Positions 1 through 11,437 of a stretch of 64,000 nt of DNA are shown here, piece by piece. This DNA comes from Chelydra serpentina. Its lineage: Eukaryota; Chordata; Testudines; Chelydridae. The notes beneath the pieces were generated by a model. The model searched no databases. It was given only the letters and a program-made list of their open reading frames with translations, and was not told the origin of the DNA. The stretch is taken from positions 49,129,001 through 49,193,000 of the forward strand of contig JBAIAC010000007.1 of NCBI GenBank assembly GCA_037349315.1. Reading direction: 5' to 3'. Each line of letters begins with the position of its first letter. Position 1 is the first letter of the stretch. The translations under genes were made by a program, and so were the position numbers.

Positions 1-647
1 GTTCCTCATAAATTATTTAAGCTCAGTACCAACGTGGACACAAGAACAAATGGATATAAACTGGCCATCAGGAAGTTTAGATTTGAAATTAGACTAAGGT
101 TTCTAACCATCAGAGCAGTGAAGTTCTGGAACAGCCTTCCAAGGGAAGAAGTAAGTGGGGGCAAAAGACCTATCTGGCTTCAAGATTAAGCTAGACAAGT
201 TTATGGAGGGAATGGTTTGATGGGATAGCATGATCTTAGTCAAAGGTCAATTAATTGCCATCAGTGGTAAATAGGACCAATGGTCAGTGATGGAATGTTA
301 GAAGTTACTACAGAGAACTTTTTCCTGGGTGTCTGGCTGGTGAGTCTTGCTCACATGCTCAGGGTTCAGCTGATCACCATATTTGGGGTTGGGAAGGAAT
401 TTTCCTCCAGGGTAGACTGGCAGAGGCCCTGGAGGTTTTTCGCCTTCCTCTGCAGCATGGGGCACGGGTCACTTACTGGAGGATTCTCTGCATCTTGAAG
501 TCTTTAAACCATGATCTGAGGACTTCAATAGCTGAGACATAGGTGAGAGGATTATTCCAGGAGTGGGTGGGTGAGATTCTGTGGCCTGCATTGTGCAGGA
601 GGTCAGTCATAATGGTCCCTTCTGACCTTAAAGTCTATGAGTCTATA
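1..647 (+). mobile_element. CR1-like LINE, 3' end (5'-truncated by window edge)
   Basis: The segment matches the end of CR1 ORF2 and the 3' UTR: a decayed stretch equivalent to the C-terminal ...WNxLP... region near 125-160, then a 3' UTR ending in a 'ggtcccttctgacctt' block followed by 'agtctatgagtctata' at 630-647. The tail differs from the younger copies at 2.9 and 57.9 kb, so this is another, older subfamily. No coding capacity remains. Its 3' end touches the antisense reverse-transcriptase relic that follows. Confidence 0.8.
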
Positions 648-1530
648 AAGCCTGACTGTTGGGGATGACGTTTCTGGTGTGACAATGGCTCCAGGCGTGC
701 CAGCAAAACATGTGCAAACACCTTCCCTAGAATGGAGAGCAAAGTGATCGGCCTGTAGCTCTTACATTCACTGCGCGGTCTCTTGCCCTTATAGAGTGAG
801 ATCACAATACCGTCCTTCCAGGCGGTGGGCAGGGTTCCAGTTCTCCACACCAGACGAAAGATGGCCAGAAATGATTCTGCTGCAGGATCAATAGCACATT
901 TTAGCAGCTCTGAGGGGATGCCATCAGCACCGGCTGCATGTCCATTTTTCAGTTTAGAGATGGCACACTTCACTTCGTCTAGTGTTGGTGCATCAGTACA
1001 AATGTCTGGATCTGGAACCGCAGTGACTGCCAGATCATCCACCTCTGAACAAGCGGCAGCTGGAGGGTGCTTCAGAGCACTGTGATAATGTTCCACCCAG
1101 CATGAGAGAACGTCATCATCCAATTTACATGGATGGCCTTGGCTGTCGTTCAGGATGCCATTTGTAGTGACTACCTCTTGACCACTGGGGTTGCGAATGG
1201 CGCGGAATACTAACTTCAAGTTGCCCCAGCTAAGCCAAATTTGACATCATCCGCCACTTGGTTATAATATGCCTCATGATCGCTGAGTGCCAGGATGTTA
1301 AATTTTCGCTTCAGCTGATTACGAGTGCGCTTATCACCACACTGGCGAGCTGTGGCCTTCCATCTAATTATCTGGAAGGCCTCCTCCGATAGTCGGGGCC
1401 GGTGTGCTGAATGCCTTTAGCCAATTATCTGCTCAGCAGATTGGTTGGGAATAGAAGTGAACAGGGACCAGGCAACCTCCATGTCGTCTGGCAGATTAGC
1501 TAGAGCCGAGAATGTGTTGCTGACATCAAT
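648..1530 (-). pseudogene. Non-LTR retrotransposon reverse transcriptase relic (not CR1)
   Basis: On the minus strand, 1219-648 stays open and encodes the N-terminal half of a reverse transcriptase. It includes a thumb/fingers block with 'KNGHAAGADGIPSELL' and the 'YRPITLLSILGKVFAHVL' block typical of LINE RT domain 2. Upstream to about 1530 the similarity continues in broken frames with stop codons ('EAFQIIRWKATARQCGDKR'). The frame stops at 'QQSGFI', before the palm motif with the catalytic aspartates, so the piece cannot be active. Its 3' cut coincides with the end of the CR1 tail at 647, suggesting that insertion or a deletion there truncated it. The protein is clearly not CR1; clade (RTE/RTE-X-like or another) is uncertain. 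The relic is inferred from motif resemblance only. Confidence 0.7.
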
Positions 1531-2446
1531 ACAAAACCTGTATTGTATTGTAAGTACGTCAATGTCAAACGTCATCATCATCACAGAGGGCTTACCTGCT
1601 CATTGGAACATCAACACCATACAGGTGACCACTAGATGGTGGAGTGGCTGGCTGGTTCAAATAGAAATTGGACTGACTTGCGATTTGAAAATAAAATGTA
1701 ACCTGAGTGCTTTTAAATATATTCTCCTCTAAGAGCCTGCATTTATGCTACTAGCTGAGAAGAACAGCTGAAAACCAAAATAGCATAAAAATATTCTTGA
1801 AACAATGCTTAATGAGAAGGCAAAATGGAAACAGTAGGCAAACCCCCAGAAACGCAGCATACGTAGCTGCATATATTGTTAGAGGAAAAACATTTTCAAG
1901 TTGCATATCACCCCTATGGAGGTGTTGTCAAGTTTAATCCACCTAAAAAACAATATAATGAAGAGGCAGCTGTCAGGTAGGGGTTTTGGTGCTATCGGAA
2001 GGTGCCAACTGGGGAAGGTGGACTCCAGATCTGAAATCTCTCCTACCGATCAAAAATCTAGGATGAAAAGCTTCCCTAAGTCTTTGCCTAAGGGTGCAAA
2101 TTCAGCCTCTTTCTCCTGTGTCTGAGTTGTACACCAAAAGACAGGAGAGGCTGGGTCACTTTTAAGTCAACAGTTTGTAAATTTCTTCAGCCTTGGTGCC
2201 TCAGCTCACTCACTTTAATGAAGATTTCTGTATTATGGCTCTCCCTGTGCTAAATACAGGACGTCTAGCAGACAAAATAAGATATAGATCTACCATCATT
2301 TCATAGCCAGTTTTCTTGACTCAGGAAAAATCCTAGAACTTTTCCCTAATCCCTCCAAGTCAATTTAGGGTTCTTTTAACCTTGTGGGATTTTGAAACAT
2401 GTCCCACTTCTTCTTGAATGTATTTACACTGCTTACTTTGGTTGCA
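1531..2446. other. Unassigned, unique-looking DNA
   Basis: I see no gene, clear repeat or structured RNA here. The short open frames at 1445-1732 and 1901-2125 have no recognisable domain and no splice context. Confidence 0.5.
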
Positions 2447-2810
2447 GGCTGTGAGGGGGTGTTCACCACACACCACCCAGGAAGGGGTTAAGGTAGCTCA
2501 GAAGCAGCTAATTAACCTAGTAGGCTGCACCTGGAGGGAGACTTAGGCTTGATTAACAAGCATTAATTGAAGATGGAGCCCTTCTGGACAGGAGTAGGCA
2601 GGGCTTGCATAAAGCCAGGAAGGGAGAACAGAAGGGGGCTATAGTGTAGAAGTTTGCAGTCACTTTCTGGGTGTAGGGAGGAGAGAAGAAGAAAACCCAT
2701 TGCAGAAGCCCTAGGATCCTGACCCCTGAGGGAGCTGTAGAAGAAAGCCTATGGAGGGCAGAGTAGGAAGGAGAGTGGTGAGTAACCCCTGTTATGCTGG
2801 CTCTAACAAA
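2447..2810. mobile_element. 364-bp insertion flanked by 8-bp duplication TGGTTGCA
   Basis: The 8-mer TGGTTGCA occurs at 2439-2446 and again at 2811-2818, exactly bracketing this segment. The interior starts 'ggctgtgagggggtgttc' and ends 'ctggctctaacaaa', with no obvious inverted termini. An 8-bp target duplication is typical of hAT transposons. The internal TGTGAGG...CTAACA boundaries instead look LTR-like but would leave unmatched flanks. Family not recognised. Confidence 0.5.
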
Positions 2811-2897
2811 TGGTTGCATGTTTTGTTTCTTGTACCATTTTTGGAATTACACTGTCCAAATAGTTTACATGGTAGTTCCGTCTTCAACGTGTTGAAC

Positions 2898-4680
2898 ATG
2901 TTAGCAACAAGAAGAAAGTCAAGGAAAGTGTGGGCCCCTTGCTGAATGAGGGAGGGAACCTAGTGACAGAGGATGTGGAGAAAGCTAGTGTACTCAATGC
3001 TTTTTTTTTTTGCCTCTGTCTTCACAGACAAGGTCAGCTCCCAGGCGGCTGCACTCCGCAGCATGGTATGGGGAGGAGGTGACCAGCCCTCTGTGGAGAA
3101 AGAAGTAGTTCAGGACTATTTAGAAAAGCTGGACGAGCACAAGTCCATGGGGCCGGATGCATTGCATCCGAGGGTGCTAAAGGAGTTGGCCGGTATGATT
3201 GCAGAGCCATTGGCCATTACCTTTGACAAATCATGGCAATCAGGGGAGGTCCCGGATGACTGGAAAAAAGCTAATGTAGTGCCAATCTTTAAAAAAGGGA
3301 AGAAGGAAGATCTGGGGAACTACAGGCCTGTCAGTCTCACCTCAGTCCCTGGAAAAATCATGGAACAGGTCCTCAAGGAATCAATTCTGAACCACTTAAA
3401 GGAGGGGAAAGTGATCAGGAACAGTCAGCATGGATTCACCAAGGGCAAGTCATGCCTGACTAACCTAATTGCCTTCTATGATGAGATAACTGGCTCTGTG
3501 GATGAGGGGAAAGCAGTGGATGTGCTATTTCTTGACTTTAGCAAAGCTTTTGATACAGTCTCCCACTGTATTCTTGCCAGCAAGTTAAAGAAGTATGGGC
3601 TGGAAGAATGGACGGTAAGGTGGATAGAAAACTGGCTGGATGGTCGCGTTCAACGGGTAGTGATCAATGGTTCTATGTCTAGTTGGCAGCCGGTATCAAG
3701 TGGAGTGCCCCAAGGGTTGGTGCTGGGGCCGGTTTTGTTCAATATCTTCATCAACAATCTGGAGGATGGTGTGGACTGCACCCTTAGCAAGTTTGCAGAT
3801 GACACTAAACTGGGAGGAGTGGTAGATACGCTGGAGGGTAGGGATAGGATACAGAGGGACCTAGACAAATTAGAGGATTGGGCCAAAAGAAATCTGATGA
3901 GGTTCAACAAGGACAAGTGCAGAGTCCTGCATTTAGGACGAAAGAATCCCATGCACTGCTACAGACTAGGGACCGAATGGCTGGGCAGCAGTTCTGCAGA
4001 AAAGGACCTAGGGGTTACAGTGGACCAAAAGCTGAATATGAGTCAACAATGTGCCCTTGTTGCCAAGAAGTCTAACGGTATTTTGGGCTGTATAAGTAGG
4101 GGCATTTCCAGCAGATCGAGGGATGTGATTATTCCCCTCTATTCAGCACTGGTGAGGCCTCATTTGGAGTACTGTGTCCAGTTTTGGGCCCCACACTACA
4201 AGAAGGATGTGGATAAATTGGAAAGAGTCCAGCGGAGGGCAACAAAAATGATTAGGGGGCTGGAGCACATGACTTATGAGGAGAGGCTGAGGGAACTGGG
4301 ATTGTTTAGCCTGCAGAAGAGAAGAATGAGGGGGGATTTGATAGCTGCTTTCAACTACCTGAAAGGGGGTTCCAAAGAGGATGGATCTAGACTGTTCTCA
4401 GTGGTAGAAGATGACAGAAGAAGGAGTAATGGTCTCAAGTTGCAGAGGGGGAGGTTTAGGTTGGATATTAGGAAAAACTTTTTCACTAGTAGGGTGGTGA
4501 AGCACTGGAATGGGTTACCTAGGGAGGTGGTGGAATCTCCTTCCTTAGAGGTTTTTAAGGTCAGGCTTGACAAAGCCCTGGCTGGGATGATTTAGTTGGT
4601 GTTGGTCCTGCTTTGAGCAGGGGATTTGGCGAGATCACCTCCTGAGGTCCCTTCCAACCCTGAGATTCTATGATTCTATG
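2898..4680 (+). mobile_element. CR1 LINE copy A (young, 5'-truncated)
   Basis: Begins abruptly at 'atgttagcaac', equivalent to 58826 in copy B, and runs nearly base for base in parallel with it to the 3' tail 'gattctatgattctatg' ending at 4680. It holds the end of the endonuclease-RT linker, the whole RT domain and the 3' UTR. 5' truncation is usual for target-primed reverse transcription. High similarity to copy B indicates recent activity. The 3' UTR has the conserved 'ggtcctgctttgagcagg' and 'aggtcccttccaaccctg' blocks shared with the SINE at 52.8-53.0 kb. No long target duplication is visible, as is common for CR1. Confidence 0.95.
2973..4595 (+). pseudogene. CR1 ORF2 reverse transcriptase, copy A (540-codon open frame)
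   Basis: The open frame encodes the RT and C-terminal region of CR1 ORF2, about 540 of roughly 1,000 residues in a full ORF2. Visible RT blocks in order: '[16 protein letters not shown]', '[17 protein letters not shown]', '[14 protein letters not shown]', '[13 protein letters not shown]' (first catalytic Asp), '[16 protein letters not shown]', and '[10 protein letters not shown]' with the catalytic F-A-D-D. The C-terminal part has '[18 protein letters not shown]' and ends at a TAG after 'LDKALAGMI'. The apparent start is artificial: upstream coding (SNKKKVKESVG...) is in another frame, and a run of 11 T at 3001-3011 shifts the frame, as 7 or 10 T would be needed. The endonuclease is missing through truncation, so the copy cannot move itself. 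All key RT residues look intact. Confidence 0.9.
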
Positions 4681-5887
4681 TGTTTGACTGAATCCTGTTT
4701 TAGAATTAATAGTAGTCTTCATTTTTAATGATGCACTAATTTTCTTTTGGGATCATTTATAACTTATAGTTGTTTCCTCAACCCAGCAGCCCTTTTATAA
4801 GCAATCAAGCTAAATCTGGTCAAACTGAACGCATTTATATCCCTATAAACTGAAACATTTTGGTTGCACTCTATTAAACCCTTTAATACACATCTTCCCT
4901 TAATAGTTCCACACAGTTTCAAGTACACAAATATCTCCGCTATATTGTTCTCCACTGAGACTGGGCTAGTCTGGCTAAAGACAGGCTTAGTTTATGGATC
5001 ACATATCTTAATCTATAAGGGACCAATTCTGGCTTCAGTTACATGGCTGGGAGTCTATAGGCCTTGCACTCATGTAACTGAGGGCAGAATTGGGCCCTAT
5101 CTGCATATAAAGAGCATATGAGCAGCAAAAAGAAAACACCATAATATGAATGCATATGGTTGGCCAAAGAAATCCACACTGTCGCTTTAAGGTGACTGTT
5201 GTATATTTCACACGGAAACACTTTGGCCTTAACAGCTTACTTTCTTTAAAGGATTAGGTGTATGTTTTGAATAAAAGCATCTTGATAAGCAAAAATTCTT
5301 AGTCCATATCCTGGGATGCTGCTCTGGCAGGATAATGTGGACAGAAAGGGGGCTTGAGCAGCCAGCTGAAGATTTCCCTTGTTAGGGGAACCCCTAGGTG
5401 GCATAAATCTGATAGTTTGATTTATACCATCTGTTCCTGCTCCTCCTGGTTCAGAGAGAGTACTGAAGAGACAGGAGGACGTGTGACTGGAGCATGCTGC
5501 ATTCTGACAACTCTGGGCCAATAGAACAGGGCCCCTAGGAGTAGAGTACACGGATGAAAGCAGCCCTGAGGATGAGCTAACTTGAACGAGGGGCTGAGCC
5601 AACTCCATTTCCCCCACGATAAAGGGAAGACACTATAAAGCATGGAAATGTACTTTCTCCTTAGAGATTTTCATCTCTGAATATTTTGACAGGTTCAAGA
5701 GGAAAAACCTTAGCAGACAGCTTTAGAGAAGAATTTTTGTGTGCTTCTTAACAAGCCTGCTAACAGCACATCTTTGTTAGATGGGCTATGAGGGTGTGCA
5801 GGTGCACTCACCACTAGTGAGAAGTACTGAACATTCTGGCAGGCAGATAAATGAATGGAGACCACTTTGAATTGCCCATAACATATA
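4681..5887. other. Mostly unassigned DNA between two CR1 copies
   Basis: Apart from the palindromic element at 5019-5098 I find no gene. Near 5517-5645 there is a CCAAT-like 'gggccaatagaaca' and a 'cactataaagcatgg' TATA-like box about 100 bp apart, which could be a decayed LTR promoter. No LTR ends were found. Confidence 0.35.
5019..5098. repeat. Small palindromic (MITE-like) element
   Basis: Starts 'gggaccaattctggcttcag' and ends 'ctgagggcagaattgggccc'. The two ends are imperfect reverse complements with a central hairpin. The element at 53639-53718 has a related end ('gtcactgagggcacaattta'), so this is a repeated family. Confidence 0.55.
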
Positions 5888-7047
5888 GGGGGAATGCGGT
5901 GGACATAATATACCTAGACCTCAGCAAGGCTTTTGACAGTCCCACATGACATTCTGATAAGTAAGCTGGAGAAATACAGGTTTGGTGGAACTACCATTAA
6001 GTGGATATATAACTGGTTAAACAACCACAAACAGAGTAATTATTAATGGAATTGTGTCAGATTGGAGGGAGGTCTCAAGTGGGGTTCCACAGGAATCTGT
6101 TCTGGACCTGGTGTTCCACATCTTTATTAATTACCTGGAAGTAAGTAGAGAGAGCATACTGATCAAAATTTCAAATGAGACAAAACCGGGGGTGGGAGGT
6201 TGCCAAGACTTTGGAGGATAGAGCTAAAATTCAGAGGGATCTTGATAAATTGGAGAACTGGGCTATAGACGACAAAATGAAATTCAACAAAGACAAATGT
6301 AAGGCACTTAGGGAAGAAAAACCAAATGCACAAATACAGAATGGGGGGTAACTGGCTTGGCGGTGGCAGCACTGCTGAGCAGGATCTGGGAGTTGTGGTG
6401 GATCACAGCCTCAACATGAGTCAGCAATGCAATACTGTTGCAAAAAAAGCAAATACAATTTTAGGTTGCATTAACAGAGGCATAGCAGGCAAGTCACAGG
6501 AGGTGATACTACCACTCTTCACGGCACTGAATAGGCCTCAGCTGGAGTATCGTGTCCAATTTTGGTCACCAATGTATAGAAAGGATGTGGAGAAACTGGA
6601 AAGGATCCAGAGGCGAGCAACAAAGATGATCAAAGTGATGGAAGGCAAGCCATATGAGCAAAGGCTGAAGGAACTGGATAGGTTTAGTTTGGAAAAGAGG
6701 AGATTAAGGGGGGACATGATAGCTGTCTTCAAATACTTGACAGGCTGCCATATAATAAAAGGAGAAAAGTTGTTCTCTTGCCACAGAGGGCAGGACAACA
6801 GGCAATGGGGTCAAACTACAGCACAGCAGATGTAGATTAAATCTCAGGAAAAGCTTCCTAACTATAAAAACAGTAGGACAATGAAACAGACTGTCTCTGG
6901 AGGTTGTGGAAGCTCCTTCACTGGAGGTTTTCAAAAGGAGGCTGGAAAGCCATCTGCCTTGGATGGTTTAGACACAATAAATCCTGCATCTTGGCAGGGG
7001 ATTAGACTAGATGACCCTTGCGGTCTCTTCTAACACTATGATTCTAT
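5888..7047 (+). mobile_element. CR1 LINE, older subfamily, 5'-truncated
   Basis: The RT region begins near 'gcggtggacataatataccta' ([12 protein letters not shown] block, now frameshifted) and continues through the SGVPQ block at about 6075-6105, a degraded ADD region near 6170-6190, the C-terminal region, and a 3' UTR ending 'ctaacactatgattctata' at 7047. Several frameshifts and stops are present. It diverges from copies A and B throughout. Confidence 0.9.
6326..6835 (+). pseudogene. CR1 ORF2 C-terminal fragment
   Basis: This is a 169-codon stretch left open within the older CR1. It encodes the region after the RT catalytic site: 'AEQDLGVVVDHSLNMSQQC', 'KKANTILGCINRGIAG', 'RPQLEYRVQFWSP', '[13 protein letters not shown]'. 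It corresponds to about 3999-4460 of copy A. The Met start is accidental, because similarity extends upstream in other frames. It has no independent function. Confidence 0.85.
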
Positions 7048-8034
7048 AAACACACTCTATTCCCCACCAATGGAAATGTCCTTGAAAGTCAAACAACAAC
7101 CTTTTGGTATCCATGTGTGCAAGTGGATAGAAAGTATTTTGACTCCGGCACCAAAACATCTGTATGTAGGCTTCAACTCCCTTCAAGGAACCAGTAAGAC
7201 ATTAAAGCTCAGTGTTAGCAATTGGTATTTTGAACTGAAGCAATGCAGGTTCCCATATGGAGGCAGTTAGAAACCAGATCTCTACTGCAATAACGTGATA
7301 TTTATTCATCATAACTGATGGTGCCTTTTTTTGTATCCAGATTAAAAACAAACAAACTAGTAGTTGATCTTAGCAGCTGGAAACCAGAAGAAATCTACTT
7401 TAGGGTTCCTGAAGAAACAGCTGGAGAAATTGTGGAGCTGTTATGAATAGGTTGAGTGCCAATAAGCTATTTCCATATCAGATGACTGTTTTTTTGTTAA
7501 TTTCCCACCTCCAAAAAGGGGAGGAAAAGAGACCCATGTCATTGCTGACCACTTATTCAAACTCTTTACTTGACAAAATCTTGGAAAATAAAAATCACAA
7601 AATCAACAGACATGTAGATTAAAATATCTACAGCTGTTTACTGTCAAATTCTTGGGCTGTCTATCGATCTGTATATTAAACTTTCTGTTCTAAAGTGTGA
7701 TATTGAGGTCTGGGATATTGAGGTCTGTTAGTGTTTAAAGTTCATTTAATTCATTATTTAGTTGTATTTTTGTGTCTGTCAAGCCACAGCCTGCATTGGG
7801 AATAGGGTACGGAGCTCTTCAGCCAGAATTTACCTGGGGCAATAGGGAATGTCAACACCTGTTCAAGAGGCTGAGGCCCTGCTTCACCACATTAAGTGTG
7901 GCACCATTTGCATTCAAAGTGCCTCCAGCACACTACAACTCCCCCAGATCTTGTACTCAGAGGTGGAGATCATAATCTCCTGTGGCTTAAAAAACGGATG
8001 GAGACGCTGGAGGAGTGCTTAACTGTTTCTATTT
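7048..8034. other. Unassigned DNA
   Basis: No gene or clear repeat is recognised between the CR1 tail and the palindrome at 8035. Small open frames at 7070-7270 and 7772-7975 have no domain signal. Confidence 0.45.
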
Positions 8035-8114
8035 AGGCCCCCAGTCCAGGAAAGCACTTAAGTACTCATTTAACTTTGAAGCCACTGGGATTAGTGCTTT
8101 GCAGAACTGGGGCC
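8035..8114. repeat. Palindromic MITE-like element
   Basis: Left end 'ggcccccagtccaggaaagc' pairs with right end 'gtgctttgcagaactggggc' as an imperfect inverted repeat, with 'cacttaagtactcatttaac' and 'gccactgggatt' in the middle. It is a decayed palindromic element of the type scattered through this window. Confidence 0.6.
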
Positions 8115-11100
8115 TTATGGACTTAAGTGCCAGCTTTTGAAAAAGTCTTCAGCACCTCCCATTGTGAGTGCTATTAAATGTCTAGTTGAATGCTTTGAGG
8201 ATATCTCCTCTATCTGTATTTCTAAACACACAATCTACTGAGCTTGTTACAATGATCACTTTCAAGGCCAGCCCAAAGCATGAACAAAGTACATTGACAT
8301 GCAGACCCTATACCACTCACTTTATTAGCACCTCCTCTCTACAGGTACTGAAGCCTTCTCCCACCCCATCATCATCCTCACCACACACAGGCACACCACA
8401 TGCACCTTGGAAGGCAATTGCAGGACTGGCTTTCTTGGTTGCCAAAACCCCCTCTGCTCCTTCTTTCTACCAGTAGCTGCTGAAAGCCTTCAGATTCTCT
8501 TTGCCGAAGTCTTAATTACAAGCATCTCTGAACTGGCCAGCTGTCAAATCCAACCCCCAGAACTGTCACATGCCAGTTTGGAGCTCTTATTCTGTAGACT
8601 GCTTTGTAAAACATCCCCTGGGTCACCTCGTTACTCAGACTTCAAAGCCCCCACTACAATGGTCTCAAAGTATTTAATTCTGTGGACCAATATGATAACC
8701 TTAACAGACTAAGAACTATGCTCAGGTGTTTAGCACCTCTGGAAACAAGGGCACTTTTATTTATGAGCATAACTATGGATTTAGCTGCTTAATGTTTGGT
8801 ACCTGTTTGAAAACCTGGGCCATGGTCCATACTGTGATTAGAAAAGGAACTACTAAAATATAACTTCATGGAAGGAAATAGTTTAGTTAAGTTTATGTAA
8901 TCTTCATGAAACGTATGGAGCCGGTGAGTGGCACCTTCTTGAATCAATCCCTGTTGTAAGAGAGTTTGCATGTTTCCACATGCACTTGAATTATGAGCAG
9001 TTTATTTTTACATTTATAAGTTGAAAGCTTCTTGACTCATTTTCATTTCCGCTTGTGTACCTGTTACTAACCACACACCCTGCTGAGAAAAACCACTGAG
9101 TGAATACTAAATAAATTGGAATGGGTGCGTGTCGGCGTTATATCATTTTACATTAGGGAAGTGCTACAAAATAGTGTACAAGTGTTAGTTTTGTTTTACT
9201 GCATTTGTTAAACTCAAAACAACCCATGTGCTTTCATTCCTTTTTTCTGTAAAATATGTATGCTGTGTAGATGTAGGAATCTTTCAACCAGTATGCATGC
9301 TACTCAAATGGGCAGATAAAATAGAACATCCCAATCTAGATCTATTTGTCACCCACAGCCACTATTAAAAAAAAAAAAAATCCAGTCACCAATAACTGGG
9401 AGAACATCTGAAACAGAAATGCCTTTCACCATGTCCTGAAGGCTGCCACTGGGCTCTCAGAAGGAGTATGGGCTCTGAGGGGCTCTCAGAAGGAGTATGT
9501 TCCACAGCCAGGATCCCTCTACTGAGGCCTGGCTGCCAGTTCACAAGAGTTCAACCCTAGGGGGACAGCAAGAGTGCCCCAGATTAACTGTAAACTTGTA
9601 GCGAGGGAACGCCTAAAGGTCATACTTGGGGCAGGATATTTCATAACCAACATCTTTATCTACAGGTATTCCTATTTCTATCTAAACTGTACTCTGAAGT
9701 GAATCAGAATCCAATGCAGGCATGGAGCACTGATATCACATGCTCTCAGTAACCAAACCTCTAAGAAGGTGAATAACTTTTCTCAAGTACCTGAAGTCTC
9801 CTAGTAGTTCTCAAAACGTAGCACCCTAGAGAACACATTGCAGTAACTAAGCCAAAATCATAGATAGCTGCATTGAGGTCCTCCTCACTTGATGCTGTAG
9901 TCACTCGCTACTTAGAACTCCTAGGGATAGCGGCCTTCAAAGTGCTATTTGTGATGACTTAAATAGCCACCTCCCAACAGCGGGAGACAACCATATAATC
10001 ATAGGAGCATAGTGTTACAAATGTTGACCCCAGGAGATAATTAAAGCAGCATACCTCCATAGCACAGGTGGGAGAATAAAAAGGACTCAAAAGCCCATAT
10101 CAAAGACCTTAAGGAAACATGTACAAGGGTACAAAATAAATATGAAGGCTTATCCGGGAGCTCAGAAAACTGCTACCATCCTACTCATGCCTATTGTACT
10201 GCACCTCTGCTCCAGATGGCAGCAGATGCAGGACTAAAAGAGAACCTTAGGAACACTAGAAACAACCCAAGTTGGAAGGGGCTCTGTCATGAGTTCTATG
10301 GTGCTCTGCAAAAGGTCTACTCATTTATGTCACCTTCAATTGCAAACACCAGGGAGTATTGCAGGCCCTCATGTTGTCTCATTGGTTTTAAATCGATCTT
10401 GGCTAAAAACTCCCCATTCTCTCTGACACTATGCAATGCGAGGCACCCCCAGAAACTGTAAGGGAACCCCAATGGTTCTGGTGGTTTTTAGCTTAAAAAT
10501 TAAAATATTTACTCCCTTCTCAAAAACTGCCCCTTGCAACAAGTTGGCAAAGTACTAATGAAGGAACAGGAGGATGAGTGGGGAGTAGTTAGCACCCCTG
10601 ACAGTCAAGTCACTATTTGAGGTATATGATTACTTCTGTCTTCAGGCCACTTGCTCATCACACACATTTTATTTTATTGAATATGCCCTCAGTGGGCATG
10701 CTTGGTAGATAGACATTTATATTACGAAAATTGTGCAAATTACCTCCCCCATTGTGTTCTGAATATTCAATGACTTCCCAGCCAGAAAATACTTTTGTCC
10801 CCTCCCCTATGTATTCTTCTGTGGCTTGAATTCTCATTTGCTAAATATATTAAAGCAGGCTATTACCTTGGTCTGCTCTTCAAGGCCTCTATACAGCCTC
10901 CCACTCTTTTGGAAATTCCTAAATAGAACCCTACAGTTACACGTATGCTATATGGTGCAAACCCTCATACTGATACTTTATATGCAAATTATGGCTACAT
11001 TAACGTTAACCGAGATGTGAAACTATTTCTGGAAGCTTTTCTCTAGGTACCTTTCACTTTCTTTCATATACTGTTCTTCATTTTGTTTGCTTATTGAAAA

Positions 11101-11349
11101 AGAAATGGAGAAAAGTAATTTGCTGAGTTTCATTTACAGCAGTTCCCCAAGAACTTGACCAAAATCTAATTCTTGAAGCTATACTTGTGTCTTTCCACAG
11201 ACTGGCCTACATCTTTGGAGTCTTGAGCTGGTTATTGCTCTATCTTTTGTACAGCAGATTTACCCACATTGCCTATTACTGCAGTTGTGATGCTTTAAAT
11301 TAGCAACCACACCAGCTGTGGCTATCTAAGGGCAGATATGGTCACTGAG
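8115..11349. other. Low-repeat intronic DNA
   Basis: No exon, LINE or LTR can be supported here. It includes an A14 run at 9366-9379 and a 20-bp direct repeat 'gggctctcagaaggagtatg' at 9451-9470 and 9480-9499. The 9.4-9.9 kb portion may be a decayed interspersed repeat. Small frames such as 8407-8712 and 10216-10461 show no domain. Confidence 0.4.
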
Positions 11350-11437
11350 ACCCAGATCCTCAAAGATGTTTAAGTGCCTAACTCCCATTAATTTCAATGG
11401 GAGTTAGGCACCTGAATACCTTTTGAGAATTTGGGCC
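11350..11437. repeat. Palindromic MITE-like element with near-perfect core
   Basis: The arms 'gtgcctaactcccatt' and 'aatgggagttaggcac' around 11374-11411 are exact reverse complements separated by a few bases, nested in a longer imperfect palindrome from 'cccagatcctcaaa' to 'ttttgagaatttggg'. This is a non-autonomous palindromic DNA element able to form a stable hairpin. Confidence 0.75.
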
